A stretch of 64,000 nucleotides of DNA, taken from Dastarcus helophoroides (lineage: Eukaryota; Arthropoda; Insecta; Coleoptera; Bothrideridae). This document shows, in pieces, positions 45,560-55,902 of the stretch. The stretch covers positions 18,091,629 to 18,155,628 of the forward strand of contig CM053327.1 of NCBI GenBank assembly GCA_028583605.1, given 5' to 3'. The notes below the pieces were generated by a model. The model made no database searches. It had not been told where the DNA came from and worked only from the letters and a program-made list of their open reading frames with translations. The position numbers and the translations under genes were made by a program. Numbering within the stretch: position 1 is the first letter of the stretch; every line of letters starts with the position of its first letter.

Positions 45560-45962
45560 TGTTGGGCGTTATCGGTTTGAAATGATTAAATACGCCGTGA
45601 ATTATGACCACTTTATTTCTAAACTGAACTCGGAACACTACAATTACAATTCACTAACACTGTTTATTGACTTCTGATAACCAACTAACTGACTGACTGA
45701 CTAATTGCGGGAAAGCCAACTGGACCCCCTTTAAATAGATCCCTGGGTTGGGTTCTAGAAGTTTTCAGCAGATAAGGCTTATCGTTTACCGAAATTTCTG
45801 GAACGCTTATCCGCCGTCATTATCGCGGCCGCTTTCCCTTATCAGATCTTTCTAGAGAATTTCCTTAAATTCTAAATTACATAATTACATTCGTTGCAGT
45901 ATTATCATATTGAGAACAGTAGCACCAAGAACTAATAACATTTGGCCCAACTTGTGGTAACA
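45560..45962 (-). mobile_element. Solo LTR (403 bp), - orientation
   Basis: It reads TGTTACC..CCCAACA on the - strand, so it has TG..CA ends. Internal signals are in LTR order: a TATTTAAA box (45737-45730), a TCAGTCAGTC initiator about 30 nt later, AATAAA at 45668-45663 and again at 45617-45612, and about 50 nt to the 3' end. GACT microrepeats surround the initiator. No target-site duplication and no internal retrotransposon genes are seen. The 3' end matches the LTR-like end at 8091-8098. Confidence 0.55.
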
Positions 45963-46766
45963 CTGTTATATTTTTAAATGACATTTCTTAAAATCTTCGT
46001 CAGAAATATTTTGATTTGAGTAAAATCATGACACTCGAAAATTAAATATTTTGACTTTTATGCTTTTGTGGTCCCGTTATTTCTGGTAAAATATGAAATA
46101 GCGGAGTATATTCGTGCTATTATAAATAAGAGATTTAACTAAAGAATAGTTGTGATGAATACATTAGATAATATCACGGTAATTAAATGGAAAGATTCGG
46201 ATAACACCAGGATCAAGTGTAGCTAGTATTAGTCGTATGTAACTTGAGTTTAATGTAACTAATACATTACTTATATGTTCTTCAAAACACTACGTGAACT
46301 GGATTTCGGTTGGATTCTACAGCATAATAATGGAATAATAACCGCTCAATGGGGCTGCTGATTTAGGTAGCTCGCCACAAAATTTCGAGCCAGTCCGTCC
46401 CTGATTAGAACTCCCATCCAAAACTTCTATTAAAGATTGTGTTTAGAAGGGCTATCTGTTCATAAGTGTAGATTATCGCCACTGCAAATATTAGATAGAT
46501 ATCTAAGCCTTTCAAAAAATTAAGAACTTCACAAAATATTTACTGTCCCGAGAATCTAGACTCATGGATGAGCAACCTAAATCTTCTAAACATATTTAAT
46601 CTAAAGAAAAAATGTTTACTCTAGCATACCTACGTAAGGTTGTTCGACTACCACTTTGCAAATAAAAATACAATATTTTCTATTAAAATAAAAAAAATTA
46701 TAATTATGAAAATTAACAAATTCAACGTTATTAATTATTAACAGAATACGAATGTCATCGGCTTTT
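45963..46766. other. No gene recognised
   Basis: AT-rich sequence without supported features. Confidence 0.4.
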
Positions 46767-47042
46767 TCAATTACACACAAATATCATGAAGTACTTATGT
46801 TCATTTTTCAGCAAAAACAAAAAGCAGCCTCCTCTCGGACCTTTAAAAGGTTCTTTAATAAACATTTTCATGTTGCTGCGTATTATCGGTAGGAAGTTGG
46901 CGCTGTTATCTTTGCGGTGTGCCAAAATGTCGTAAGAGGTCTTTGTTATGGAAACATTAACATTTGAAATGCAAGAATCTGCTGCCCTACATAATGAAAC
47001 AAGAAAGCAACAGGAGCAGCAAAACAATATAATCTTCCTCAT
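46767..47042 (-). CDS. Candidate small secreted protein (or first exon)
   Basis: The 91-codon ORF starts with a typical signal peptide (MRKIILFCCSCCFLVSLCRA, residues 1-20), with likely cleavage after Ala-20 or 21. The rest has SCISNVNVSITKTS near the start and KEPFKGPRGG later. A TATA box lies about 40 nt upstream. An AAAG|GTCCGA sequence inside the ORF could be a weak donor, so the true protein may continue in another exon and the last 30 residues may be intron. I know no matching family. Confidence 0.35.
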   Translation of the reverse strand: MRKIILFCCSCCFLVSLCRAADSCISNVNVSITKTSYDILAHRKDNSANFLPIIRSNMKMFIKEPFKGPRGGCFLFLLKNEHKYFMIFVCN

Positions 47043-47077
47043 TTTCTGAAATGCATCGCATGAGGACGTTACTTCTC

Positions 47078-47084
47078 TTTTATA
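47078..47084 (-). promoter_or_regulatory. TATA box upstream of the small secreted ORF
   Basis: TATAAAA on the - strand within GATATAAAAGAGAAG, about 36 nt before the ATG. This would leave a very short 5' UTR. Confidence 0.35.
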
Positions 47085-48165
47085 TCTAAAGTTATTTGAT
47101 TTCGCCTTTGTGAAATGTACTCTCGGTTCGTTAAATAAATTTTGCCTGTTTCAGCAATTTGTCCAACTGACTGAGATCTAGTAAACTTTTAACCTAAATA
47201 GACTAAAATGTTACTTGTACCAATAGTTTTCATCGATTAAAATGGCTGATTACAGATTATTGTTTCACGTGAATTATAAATTAAAAAAATATAGCAAATA
47301 GCATATTTGGGGGGCTTTATTCGATTTGAAGAAATAAAAGCAAGTGTAAATCTAACTTAAAATGCAGGTGTAACATAAATCTTCAACCCTATTGTTGCTG
47401 TATCGTTTGGCTCGTATCCTTACAGCTGCACCATCGACCCTTAAACGACCTTATATTAAGGTAAATTGCCTATTTCGAACTCAATTTTTTCCTCCACAAA
47501 AGCTTTCTCGCCGTATGCTTGAACATTTCATCTCATTTATATACATAAGAACCTGCGAATTTTTTTATTGAATTAATGGAATCATTTATTTGCCTGATAA
47601 TGTGGGGACGTACACGTCGTATGTTGATTATGTTGTATTAAAAGTATAAGCACTGAATAATACCAACACTTCTAAATAACATTTTATTTTGCATTTCGCT
47701 GTCTGCAAGCTAGTAGTAATTAATTTAATATCAATTAACTCTATTGTAGATAGCTCACTTTTATTGTAGAAGTACATAATTAGAAATAATTAGACGATAG
47801 GGACTTCTCCAATAAAGCTGGCCTAATCAAACCTACTAATTAATTGGTTAGCAAGGAGCCAACCAATGGAGCGTACCTGTTGGGATTTCGACTTGAAAAT
47901 GCTACCTCATTCGGTTTGTGATTTACAGAGCCGTGCCGTGCTATGATGCAAAGAGACCATCGCATCAAGTAGCACCGTAAGAAGGCGGCATAATCCTACA
48001 TCAAAATACAATCTGAGCCATTCAATTATTAAAAATCTTTAAGCATCCACTTTTCTATATCGGTCAATGTCGAGGATTGGCAAGTTGAATTCAGTGCGGC
48101 TCCCGTTGAAAGTTTAATATAACAATTCAGAACATTTTTATAACTCTTGTTAAAAGTTTAAGCTG
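47085..48165. other. No gene; two small hairpins
   Basis: Inverted words ATTGGTT..AACCAAT (about 47843-47869) and GTGCTATGATGC..GCATCAAGTAGCAC (about 47938-47976) can each fold. They are too short to call RNA genes. Nothing else supported. Confidence 0.4.
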
Positions 48166-49080
48166 AAAATAAAATGAAACGCCAAATTATGATTTCTAAA
48201 AAAGGTCACAGTTCTCTACGGACAAAATTTTAAGTTGAAATTTGCGCTTTTGCTAAAATAATTGAAAATTTAGATAAAATGGAAACTAATAGATGCAGAG
48301 TCGGAAATATTCAAAAAATCTTCTTGAATTTAAAAGAAAAAGATCGACACAGAAAAAGGGGACAATTAAGTCTCGTTTTGCATAAAAAAGATTAAAAGAA
48401 AATTAAAAAAAGAAAATGTTTAGAAAAAAATTAAGTTTTTAGAATAAAATCGATATTTATGAAGAAAAGAAAAATTTTGCTGGATATTTTTTTGATAAAT
48501 ATCGAGGATTTTCTCGAAATTTTTATTTTTTCTTAAATTTCTGAGTTTACATTTAAACATTCTTATTATTTTCGAACTAAACTATAAATTTTTAAAAAAA
48601 TTGAAATTTGAAAAACGTCTTTTGAGATAAAAGAGCGACAAATTCGAATTAGATAAATTTTGAGAACAAAAAGGTCAAAATACCTAGTAAGTCGAAATTT
48701 CGGGAGAAACGTGAAAATTAAAAATGAAAAATTAGACTTTCCAGAAGAAAGAAAAATTTAGAAATAATACTAAATTTACGGAATCTATTAAAAAAATGTC
48801 AACATTTCCAAAACAATATCGAAATTGCAAAGTATATTGTTCTCATTATAAAAGAAAATTAAATTAAAAAAAAAGTCTACATGTTGATATTGAAGTCAAA
48901 ATTTTTGATAAACATGTAAAAAGCAAAATTGCGGATTTTTTATTTTAAGAAAAAATTTAATATTTCTAGAAAAAGTCGAAATTTTAAGTTTCAAATTGAA
49001 ATTTTAGGAAAAAACGTGAACATTGGAACTGGAATTCATAAAAAAGTCTAAATTTATTTAAAAAACTAATAATTTGCAAT
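48166..49080 (+). repeat. AT-rich GTCGAAATTTT-type array, left part
   Basis: A-rich orientation with AAAAAGTCGAAATTTT, GAAATTTCGGGAG and similar words. The segment 48875-48983 is repeated at 53262-53351 beyond the two retrotransposons, so this array and that at 53234-53640 were one array before insertion. Confidence 0.65.
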
Positions 49081-49134
49081 ATAATAAATAACTAATATCA
49101 CCATATCATAATAAACAACTAATATCACCACATC
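49081..49134 (+). repeat. 27-bp tandem duplication at the element junction
   Basis: Two copies (49081-49107, 49108-49134) share AACTAATATCACCA and differ at two bases. They lie exactly between the array and the truncated 5' end of the I-like element, so they may have formed during insertion. Confidence 0.75.
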
Positions 49135-49136
49135 AA

Positions 49137-51285
49137 ATGGGATTTAGACGTCATCGTTCGACTGCAGACAATATGGTAGCTTTCGAAAATTACATCCAAA
49201 TTGCCTTTTTCCAACGAAGCCATACAATCGCAGAATTATTCGATTTAGAGAAAGCATTTGACTTAACTTGGAGATTTGGAATATTACAAACACTTAATAA
49301 CTGGGAGTTCGGAGGAAATATGATATACTTTATAGAGCAGTTTTTAAAGGATCGGTACTTCAGAGTTAGGGTTCATAATTGTTCATATTCTCTTAAAAAT
49401 GGTGTTCCTCAAGGTTCTACATTAAGCGTAACCCTTTTTGTTATCGCAGTAAATAAATTGATAGATGGAATCAACCCTAGCAAACGATACAGTCTTTATG
49501 TAGATGATTTGGCAATATACTACTCCAACTCATCACTCCATTAGCTCGAACATAATCTCCAAGATGCTATAAATCAAATGCCAAGCGACCTGGTTTCCGT
49601 TTGTCAAAGGACAAAACAAAAGCAATCCATTTTTGCCGTTTACGAAAGCCACATGATTGTCCCCCTCTCAAAATTGAAAATATAACAATACCTTATAATG
49701 CTACAATCAAATTTTTAGGAGTGAAATTTGACGAGAAGCTTCGATGGCGAGAACACACCAACGAGCTATTAATTAAATGTAAAAAAGTCATCAATATGTT
49801 AAGATGTTTGGCTGGGTACACTTGGGACGCAGACAGGACCACACTTCTCAGGATATATAAGACTCTTATCTTACCGAAAATAGACTACGGTTGCATTGTA
49901 TATGGATCAGCATCACCTAGAACTCTAAAACGTAATCCAAAGCACCGCATTAAGAATAGCCATTGGAGCTTTCCGCTCAAGTTCAGTTAAGACTATACTT
50001 TGTGAATCAGGTGTACCACCCCTGCATATAAGAAGAAGACGTTTGCTTCTGAATTACGGGGTTAAGTTATTAGCTCTTGAAGCACATCCAAACTCAAAAG
50101 ACTTTCTACCAGATTCGAACATTGCAGCAAATTTTAAATCTCGACCGATGAACAGCAGGCCTGGTACGTTTATGATGCAGCAAATTTTAAATCTCGACCG
50201 ATGAACAGCAGGCGATACATATTGCACGTTTACAACTTCCGCCTGTCATACCACTAGCAACATATGAAATACCTCCATGGAGAATCTCCTTACCTTGCAT
50301 TCGAACTGGCTGCACAAAATATAAGAAATATACAATACCAAACGATATCTTTAAGTCTCTATTTTTTAAATCTATTAGCTGAATTCAAAGAAACGATATT
50401 TATATATATTGACGGATCTAAGACAGACGAAGGTGTTGGTAGCGCAATTTACCTTAATAATAACAGTCACAATTGGACGTTACCATTATGTGCCAGTATT
50501 TTTACCCACTGAACTGTATGCTATATGGCAGGCTCTACTCTTTATTGTTATGTCGCCTGATGCTTTACAATTTATCATTTGCACAGACTCATATAGTTCC
50601 CTAATAGCGATACAAGACTCCTACACAAAAAATTCCACGATTTATAAAATTCTGTGCCTCATACAAGAAATAGATGAAAGTGGAAAACATGTGTCATTTG
50701 CCTGGGTACCTCCACACCTAGGAATTTATGGAAACGAAGCTACTGATCGCGCTGCAAAATGTGGAGCTAGAGGAGATGTTATTGAAAACATTTCAGTCAC
50801 CATAAATGATATAAAGGTCTTTGTAGGAAATTCATTAAATCAACCCTGGCAAGAGGATTGGGAACGCACAACTTCTCAGTTACGTGAAATTAAAGAAAAT
50901 GTCTCGCCACTACAACTTCCTGCAGGCTTTTCAAGACATGAGGAAATACAGATAACACGCCTAAGAATTGGACATACACACCTCACATCTTCGTACTGAA
51001 TTAATAACACACAAAGACCGATATGTTCCAATTGCCAAGAACATCTAACCATACACCATATACTCATTGACTGCACGCTACATGAAATCAAAAGGCACCT
51101 AACAAATATCCCCCCAACGCTACGACAATGTCTCAAAAAACGATAAACCCACCCTAGAAAGAACTTTGCGGTTTATAAGAGAAATAAACTTACCAGGGAA
51201 ATTGTAATGAAAATTTATCGACGACTGATAGCCACGCAGCTGATGCCGTCACGAAATTAAAAAAAAATAAATAAATAAAGAAAAA
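49137..51285 (+). mobile_element. I-like non-LTR retrotransposon with RNase H, 5'-truncated
   Basis: In order on the + strand are the RT palm (49137-49544) with GFRRHRSTADNM, FDLEKAFDLTW, NGVPQGSTLS and YVDDLAIYYS; the RT thumb and linker (49601-49990, another frame) with LSKDKTKAIHFC and KFLGVKFDEKLRW; and an RNase H domain (50409-50999) with IDGSKTDEG (overlapping frame), ELYAIWQAL, CTDSYSSL and HLGIYGNEATDRAAK. A conserved tail ITRLRIGHTHLT is followed by a Cys-His region near 51020-51070 (CSNCQEH..IDCTLH). An A-rich tail AAAAAAAAATAAATAAATAA ends it near 51285. RNase H places it in the I group. No endonuclease domain is present. Three or more frameshifts make it dead. Confidence 0.8.
50124..50213 (+). 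repeat. 37-bp direct duplication inside the I-like element
   Basis: Identical copies at 50124-50160 and 50177-50213 start GCAGCAAATTTTAAATC and end GAACAGCAGGC. The 16-base spacer differs. It lies in the RT-RNase H linker and helps to break the frame. Confidence 0.85.
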
Positions 51286-51289
51286 AGTC

Positions 51290-53233
51290 CCAACGTTTCG
51301 GAAATAATCTTCTTCTTTAGTCCGTTCTCATCTACTCCTGGACATAGGACTCCTCCATGTTTTTCCACCGATCTCTATCTTGAGCATTCAAGTTCCAGTT
51401 CTTGCCAACTCGCCTCTGACTATCATCTTTCCATCTTGTTTGAGGGCGTCCGACACTTCGTTTAGTTTCCCATTGTATTATCGTCTTTGTCCATTTAACA
51501 TCATCTCTGGCGACGTGTCCTGCCCAACGCAATTTATTAATGGTTACAGGTTCTATGACATTGACGACTCTCGTTCTGTCTCTCTGGTGGCTTCGCTTCC
51601 ATTGTATTATCGTCTCTCTCCATTTAATATCATCTCTGACAACGAGTCCTCCCCAGCGCCATTTATTAATGGTTACACGTTCTGTGACATTGACGTTCTC
51701 TCTCTGGTGGCTTCTCTTCTGACTCGGTTTTTCAAACTGTTCCCCAACATTGCGCGCTCTACCACTCGTTGGCATACCCTTAAACGATGCGCCCTGCCTT
51801 GTGTTAGGGTTACTGTCTCGAGGCCGTATGTCATGACAGGCAATATGCAAGAGTCGAAGACTTGCCGTTTCAGGTTGATGGGAATGTCCAGGTTCCTGAG
51901 GATGTGGCCAAGTTTTTCAAATGCGGCCCATATCAGGCCAACTCGTTTGGTGATTTCTGCGGCCTGATTTTCTTTGTCGGTCCCGATTTTGTGGCCAAGG
52001 TACATGTATTCTTCAATCACTTCAAGTGTGTGGTTGTCGAGCAAAACCTGCATGTTGTCTGGACTCATATATTGGTTTTTTGAAGATTCATCCGCAGTCC
52101 CACGGTCTCCGAAACTTCTTTCAGCTCTCTTAACATATATTTAAGTTCATTCGCGTCGGTGCTCATTAGGATCATGTCATCAGCGAAGCGTAGGTAACTC
52201 AGAAACTCACCGTCGATATTGACTTCTTTCTGTTGCCATGTTAGATTTTTAAAGACGCCTTGTAGTGCGAGCGTAAACAGCTTCGGCGAGATCATGTCGC
52301 CTTGTCTGACTCCTTTTTTGATAGGTATCTTTCTGTCTTTTTCAACTTTGATGTGGAGAGTGGCGTGTTCATAGATGTTTCTGATGAGGATTTAGTATCT
52401 TGAGTCAATCCTTGCAGCGTTCATCGCATGCAAGATTGCCCAGATTTCTATAGGGTCGAAGGCTTTTTGACAATCGACGAATGCCAGATGGAGTGGAACA
52501 TTCTATTCAGTGCATCTCTCCATCAATGTGCGCACTGTTTGGATATGATCGATTGTGCTGTAACCCTTTCTAAATCCAGCTTGTTCCACAGGTTAGTATA
52601 AATCGAGCTTTTTGTTGAGTCGGTTGGTGATTATTCTGGTTAAGAGCTTGTATAGTACTGAGAGAAGGCTGATAGGCCGGTAGTTTTTTCGATGCTCGTT
52701 GGATCGCCTTTTTATAAAGGGGATGATGACCTTAGAATTTCTCCATGCATTGGGAATTCTTTCTTCCAGGCATTTGTTGATGAGGATAAGAAGCTCTTTA
52801 TCTAAATCTTTTTCTCCATTCTTGAGCGTCTCATTTGTCACTTGGTCTTCTCCGGGAGCCTTTCGGTTTCTCATCTCTTTCATTGCTAACCTCAGTTCTT
52901 GTCGGTTAATTTCGGGTATCTCCTCGGCGCCGACGTTTTGGATCATTGTCCTTTTTCCTCACGGAGACGGTATGGCTCTGGTGTTGACTGGTCTTACAAT
53001 CTCCGATAGAAGTTTTCGATAAGAGCAACGATTTCATCTTTCTCTAATACTATTATGCCCTGTTCATTTTTCATCTTATATATGAGCGCTTTCCCTTTAG
53101 CCATTTTGGATCGAAGGAATCTCATGTTTCTATTATCTTCAATGGCTTCTTGAATTTTCCTCGCGTTGTACGCCCTCAAGTCTCTACGAGACTCGGGAAT
53201 AATATCAAACTTAAAATGCAAATTGCATGACAA
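51290..53233 (-). mobile_element. RTE-like retrotransposon, 5'-truncated
   Basis: On the - strand, 53233-52994 is the linker before the RT (RRDLRAYNARKIQEAIEDN). 52946-52593 has AMKEMRNRKAPGEDQ and KNYRPISLLSVLYKLLTRI. After a stop come QAGFRKGYSTIDHIQTVR, VDCQKAFDPIE, GVRQGDMISPKLF and LRFADDMILMS, with the catalytic Asp pair intact. The tail has YMYLGHKIGTD, MTYGLETVTLT and a repeated RWAGHVARDD segment, ending RDRWKNMEESYVQE. This matches insect endonuclease-reverse transcriptase elements of the RTE clade. The endonuclease domain is missing. It lies tail to tail with the I-like element. Confidence 0.85.
51472..51725 (-). repeat. 129-bp tandem duplication in the RTE-like tail
   Basis: Units start with ATTGTATTATCGTCT at 51472 and 51601 (+ strand) and are clearly homologous but diverged. 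On the - strand each encodes a TINK.RW.G..VRDD.KW module, so a C-terminal repeat of the element was duplicated in frame. Confidence 0.8.
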
Positions 53234-53640
53234 AGGACTATTTCCAAAATGTTAAGAATCAACTCTACATGTTGATATTTTAATCAAAATTTTAGATAAA
53301 CGTGTAAAAACCAAAAGTGCGAATTTTTTATTTAGAGAAAAAGTCGAAATTTCGATAAAAACTCTAAACAGAGTTAAATTTAAAAAAATTGTATTCTGTA
53401 AAAATTCCTATTTTACGCTTTCACTTTTTATTGTTTTCGTAATTTTAAGAATAAAATTGTTTCGAAAAAAAATCTATATTTACAAACTATTTTCGAATCT
53501 TTGAAAAAAAAATAGAAAATTTAGAATTTGCGGAAAAAAATCCAATTTGAAATTACTCGAAGGAGATTATAACTTCCACATAAACTTCGAAATTTTGTTT
53601 ACGATATTACAAAAATTGATTATTTTATTCGAAATTTTGA
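53234..53640 (+). repeat. AT-rich GTCGAAATTTT-type array, right part
   Basis: Continues the array of 48166-49080 after the retrotransposon block; 53262-53351 repeats 48875-48983 at roughly three quarters identity. Confidence 0.6.
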
Positions 53641-55264
53641 AATAATTGCTCCATACATAAATATGTGCTAATAGTTCTGCTTTGAGCTTATAGTCGACGT
53701 TTAATTTTAATGGTATTTGCATTTTGTGCAGTTTTTTAAACATAATCGAAGGTTGTTTAAAGAAAAAACTTTTATTGGGCGGCATTTCGAAGAGTTGTAT
53801 CTTACTGACAAAATCCACCCCACAGCCCTGGTGATATATGTAGATTTAAAACTTTGTTGCTTCTAAGAAGTTTTATGAATAATTGCAAATTAACCCCTTA
53901 ATGCATTAACCCCTGTCTGACTCGAGCCTTCCTTTTCAGCAAATTTTGAATATGCGAGTGAACATATTTTTACCCTTATTGGAAAAACTATCCTTGTTAC
54001 GCCACTGAAAATTCTATTTTTTCTTCCCATTATACATGAATACTAACTAATTGGTGAAAAACCAACCAGCATTTTGTAATAATGTATAATATCTACCTGA
54101 AAAATTGCCTTTAGGATCCCCGTCGCCTAACGACGAAACGCTGAACTTAAATCTTAATCTTAAAGATTTTAAAGATGAACCTACCTCTCTAGAATTGCTT
54201 CAAGCTCGAAATGTAGAATTGCTTCAAGCTCGAAATGTACCGTCCGCCGTAGAATTTGTATTGTTATAACGTTTATTATACGAATGTAGTTACCAAATTA
54301 AACCAATCAATACGAAATTTTAAATTCATGATGTGATACTGTCCAAAAATATCCAATGCAATGTGGTAAAATTCCCTAAATCAAATCCAGTTGCAGATTT
54401 GTATGAATGCTTTATTATAACTTTGGATTACCAATATTGACCGTTTCCAAAAAAAAATCATAAATTTATAGAAAGCCTTCGGTTCATGATAAAGCCAATC
54501 AAGTATTTATGTCAAAGCCGTTCATGTTCATATCGCTGGCACTAACGACGGTTTAGTCCCGGCATAAATAGTTGATAAGATTTGAATATGAGGCGAGGGC
54601 AACGCAATTCCTGTATCCCAGTAAATTTCAAACAAAACAACTCCCTATTCTCGCCAGCGGCATACATTGTTGCCCGGCAATTTCGCCAATTCTGCTGAAC
54701 CATATAAATTTCGGTTGAATCAAAATGACAAACGCAATTTCTGTTTTTTATGTCATCGGAGTGCCTGCCTTAAACGACAGGCTTTTGGGTAAGCACAAAC
54801 TTGAGTTGATATCACGGCAGGCTGGTTCGTTTAGTCGAATGGCGAACAGCCAGCCGTCAATCAGAGCCCACTTGATGGTAACTGATGCATGTTTCATTAA
54901 GTCCCGCGTCCACCCGCTTTCGAGTGTCATCATTATTATTCCCTTTTAGTGTATTACGCGCGTCGATACACTTTCGGGAGGGTGAAATACACCGTCCAAA
55001 TTATGCAAACAATGTCGCCAGGCCTCAGAGAAGCACTTTTACTGCGCTAATGCTTAAAACAATATTACTTTTATATTTGCATTTTATTCGATATCTCGGT
55101 GCTTTGTTAATTTGTTTAGATATGAGATTTGATCACACGGTAGAATAACAAAAATGTTTGTTTAAGAAGTTTGTTATGTTGGTCGTGAACAGTATGCGTG
55201 AAATTATTCTATGCAAATATGTGTTTTGAAAATAAGTTTTGTGCAAACAAATCTCCGGCGCATC
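53641..55264. other. No gene; GC-richer unique stretch
   Basis: At 54105-54150 a stem CGTCG..CGACG followed by GAAAC resembles the Penelope-like motifs. 54515-55060 is a GC-richer, non-repetitive stretch with mixed composition. Its ORFs are short and overlap on both strands. It holds TTATGCAAACAATG (POU- and Sox-like half sites) near 54994-55007, and could be a conserved regulatory element. Confidence 0.35.
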
Positions 55265-55272
55265 CACCATAT
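55265..55272 (+). repeat. 8-bp target-site duplication, left
   Basis: CACCATAT; matches CACCATGT at 55895-55902 in 7 of 8 bases. Confidence 0.65.
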
Positions 55273-55894
55273 TAGAGATGGGACAACTAGGAAATATTAC
55301 AAACGAGTTAACCGGTTTGAAAATTCACCCAAATCGGTTTCGAACCGAGTTAGCCAAACCGATTTGGCACAATTTCAAATCGAGTTACCCAAGCCGGTTT
55401 GCTATTAAACAAAGTTCGATCCCGTTCCGCCGATTTAAACCGAGTTAGCTCGAGTTAAGTAAACTGGAATTAAATCGGTTTGGTAAATCGACTAGTTGTT
55501 CCTCTAGCAATCGCAGTACGCATTCTCCTTAAATTAATTGCTTCTGTTTTATTTATATTCAATGACGATAGCAGATAGTCTCGAACACGATATACTCTTC
55601 ATTACACTTTTAATTGAATTAATACAAAAAATCGATGAAACAGTAATATGTCGCCAACAAGATCTTTATTTATGACTCAGCCCGGACAAGTTGACGCAAG
55701 ATTCGCCGATGAAATCGAGTTGACTACTTTCTAACTCGAGGTAAGCTCAACTCGATTTGAACCGGTTGAGTAAATCGAGTTGACCGTTCTAACCGGTTGA
55801 GTAAATCGAGTTGACCGTTCTAACCGGTTGAGTAAATCGAGTTGACCGTTCTAACCGGTTAAACTCGAGTTGAACCGGTTTCATAAGTTCTCTA
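55273..55894. mobile_element. Non-autonomous hAT-type element (622 bp) with subterminal repeats
   Basis: Ends TAGAGA on both sides (left TAGAGATGGGACAACT, right reverse complement TAGAGAACTTATGAAA), with near-identical 8-bp flanks. Both subterminal regions are dense in AACCGGTT and CGAGTT words in both orientations, a layout known for hAT transposase binding sites. The centre (about 55500-55670) is unrelated unique sequence. No transposase ORF. Confidence 0.7.
55760..55861 (+). repeat. 31-bp tandem repeat in the element's right end
   Basis: Units start AACCGGTTGAGTAAATCGAG at 55760, 55791 and 55822, with a partial unit at 55853. The full units are practically identical, so the expansion is recent. 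Confidence 0.9.
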
Positions 55895-55902
55895 CACCAT
55901 GT
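55895..55902 (+). repeat. 8-bp target-site duplication, right
   Basis: CACCATGT, 7 of 8 identical to 55265-55272. Confidence 0.65.

Noticed and set aside
51380..51967. 195-codon + strand ORF
   Set aside because: Antisense shadow of the RTE-like element; the - strand shows the RT motifs.
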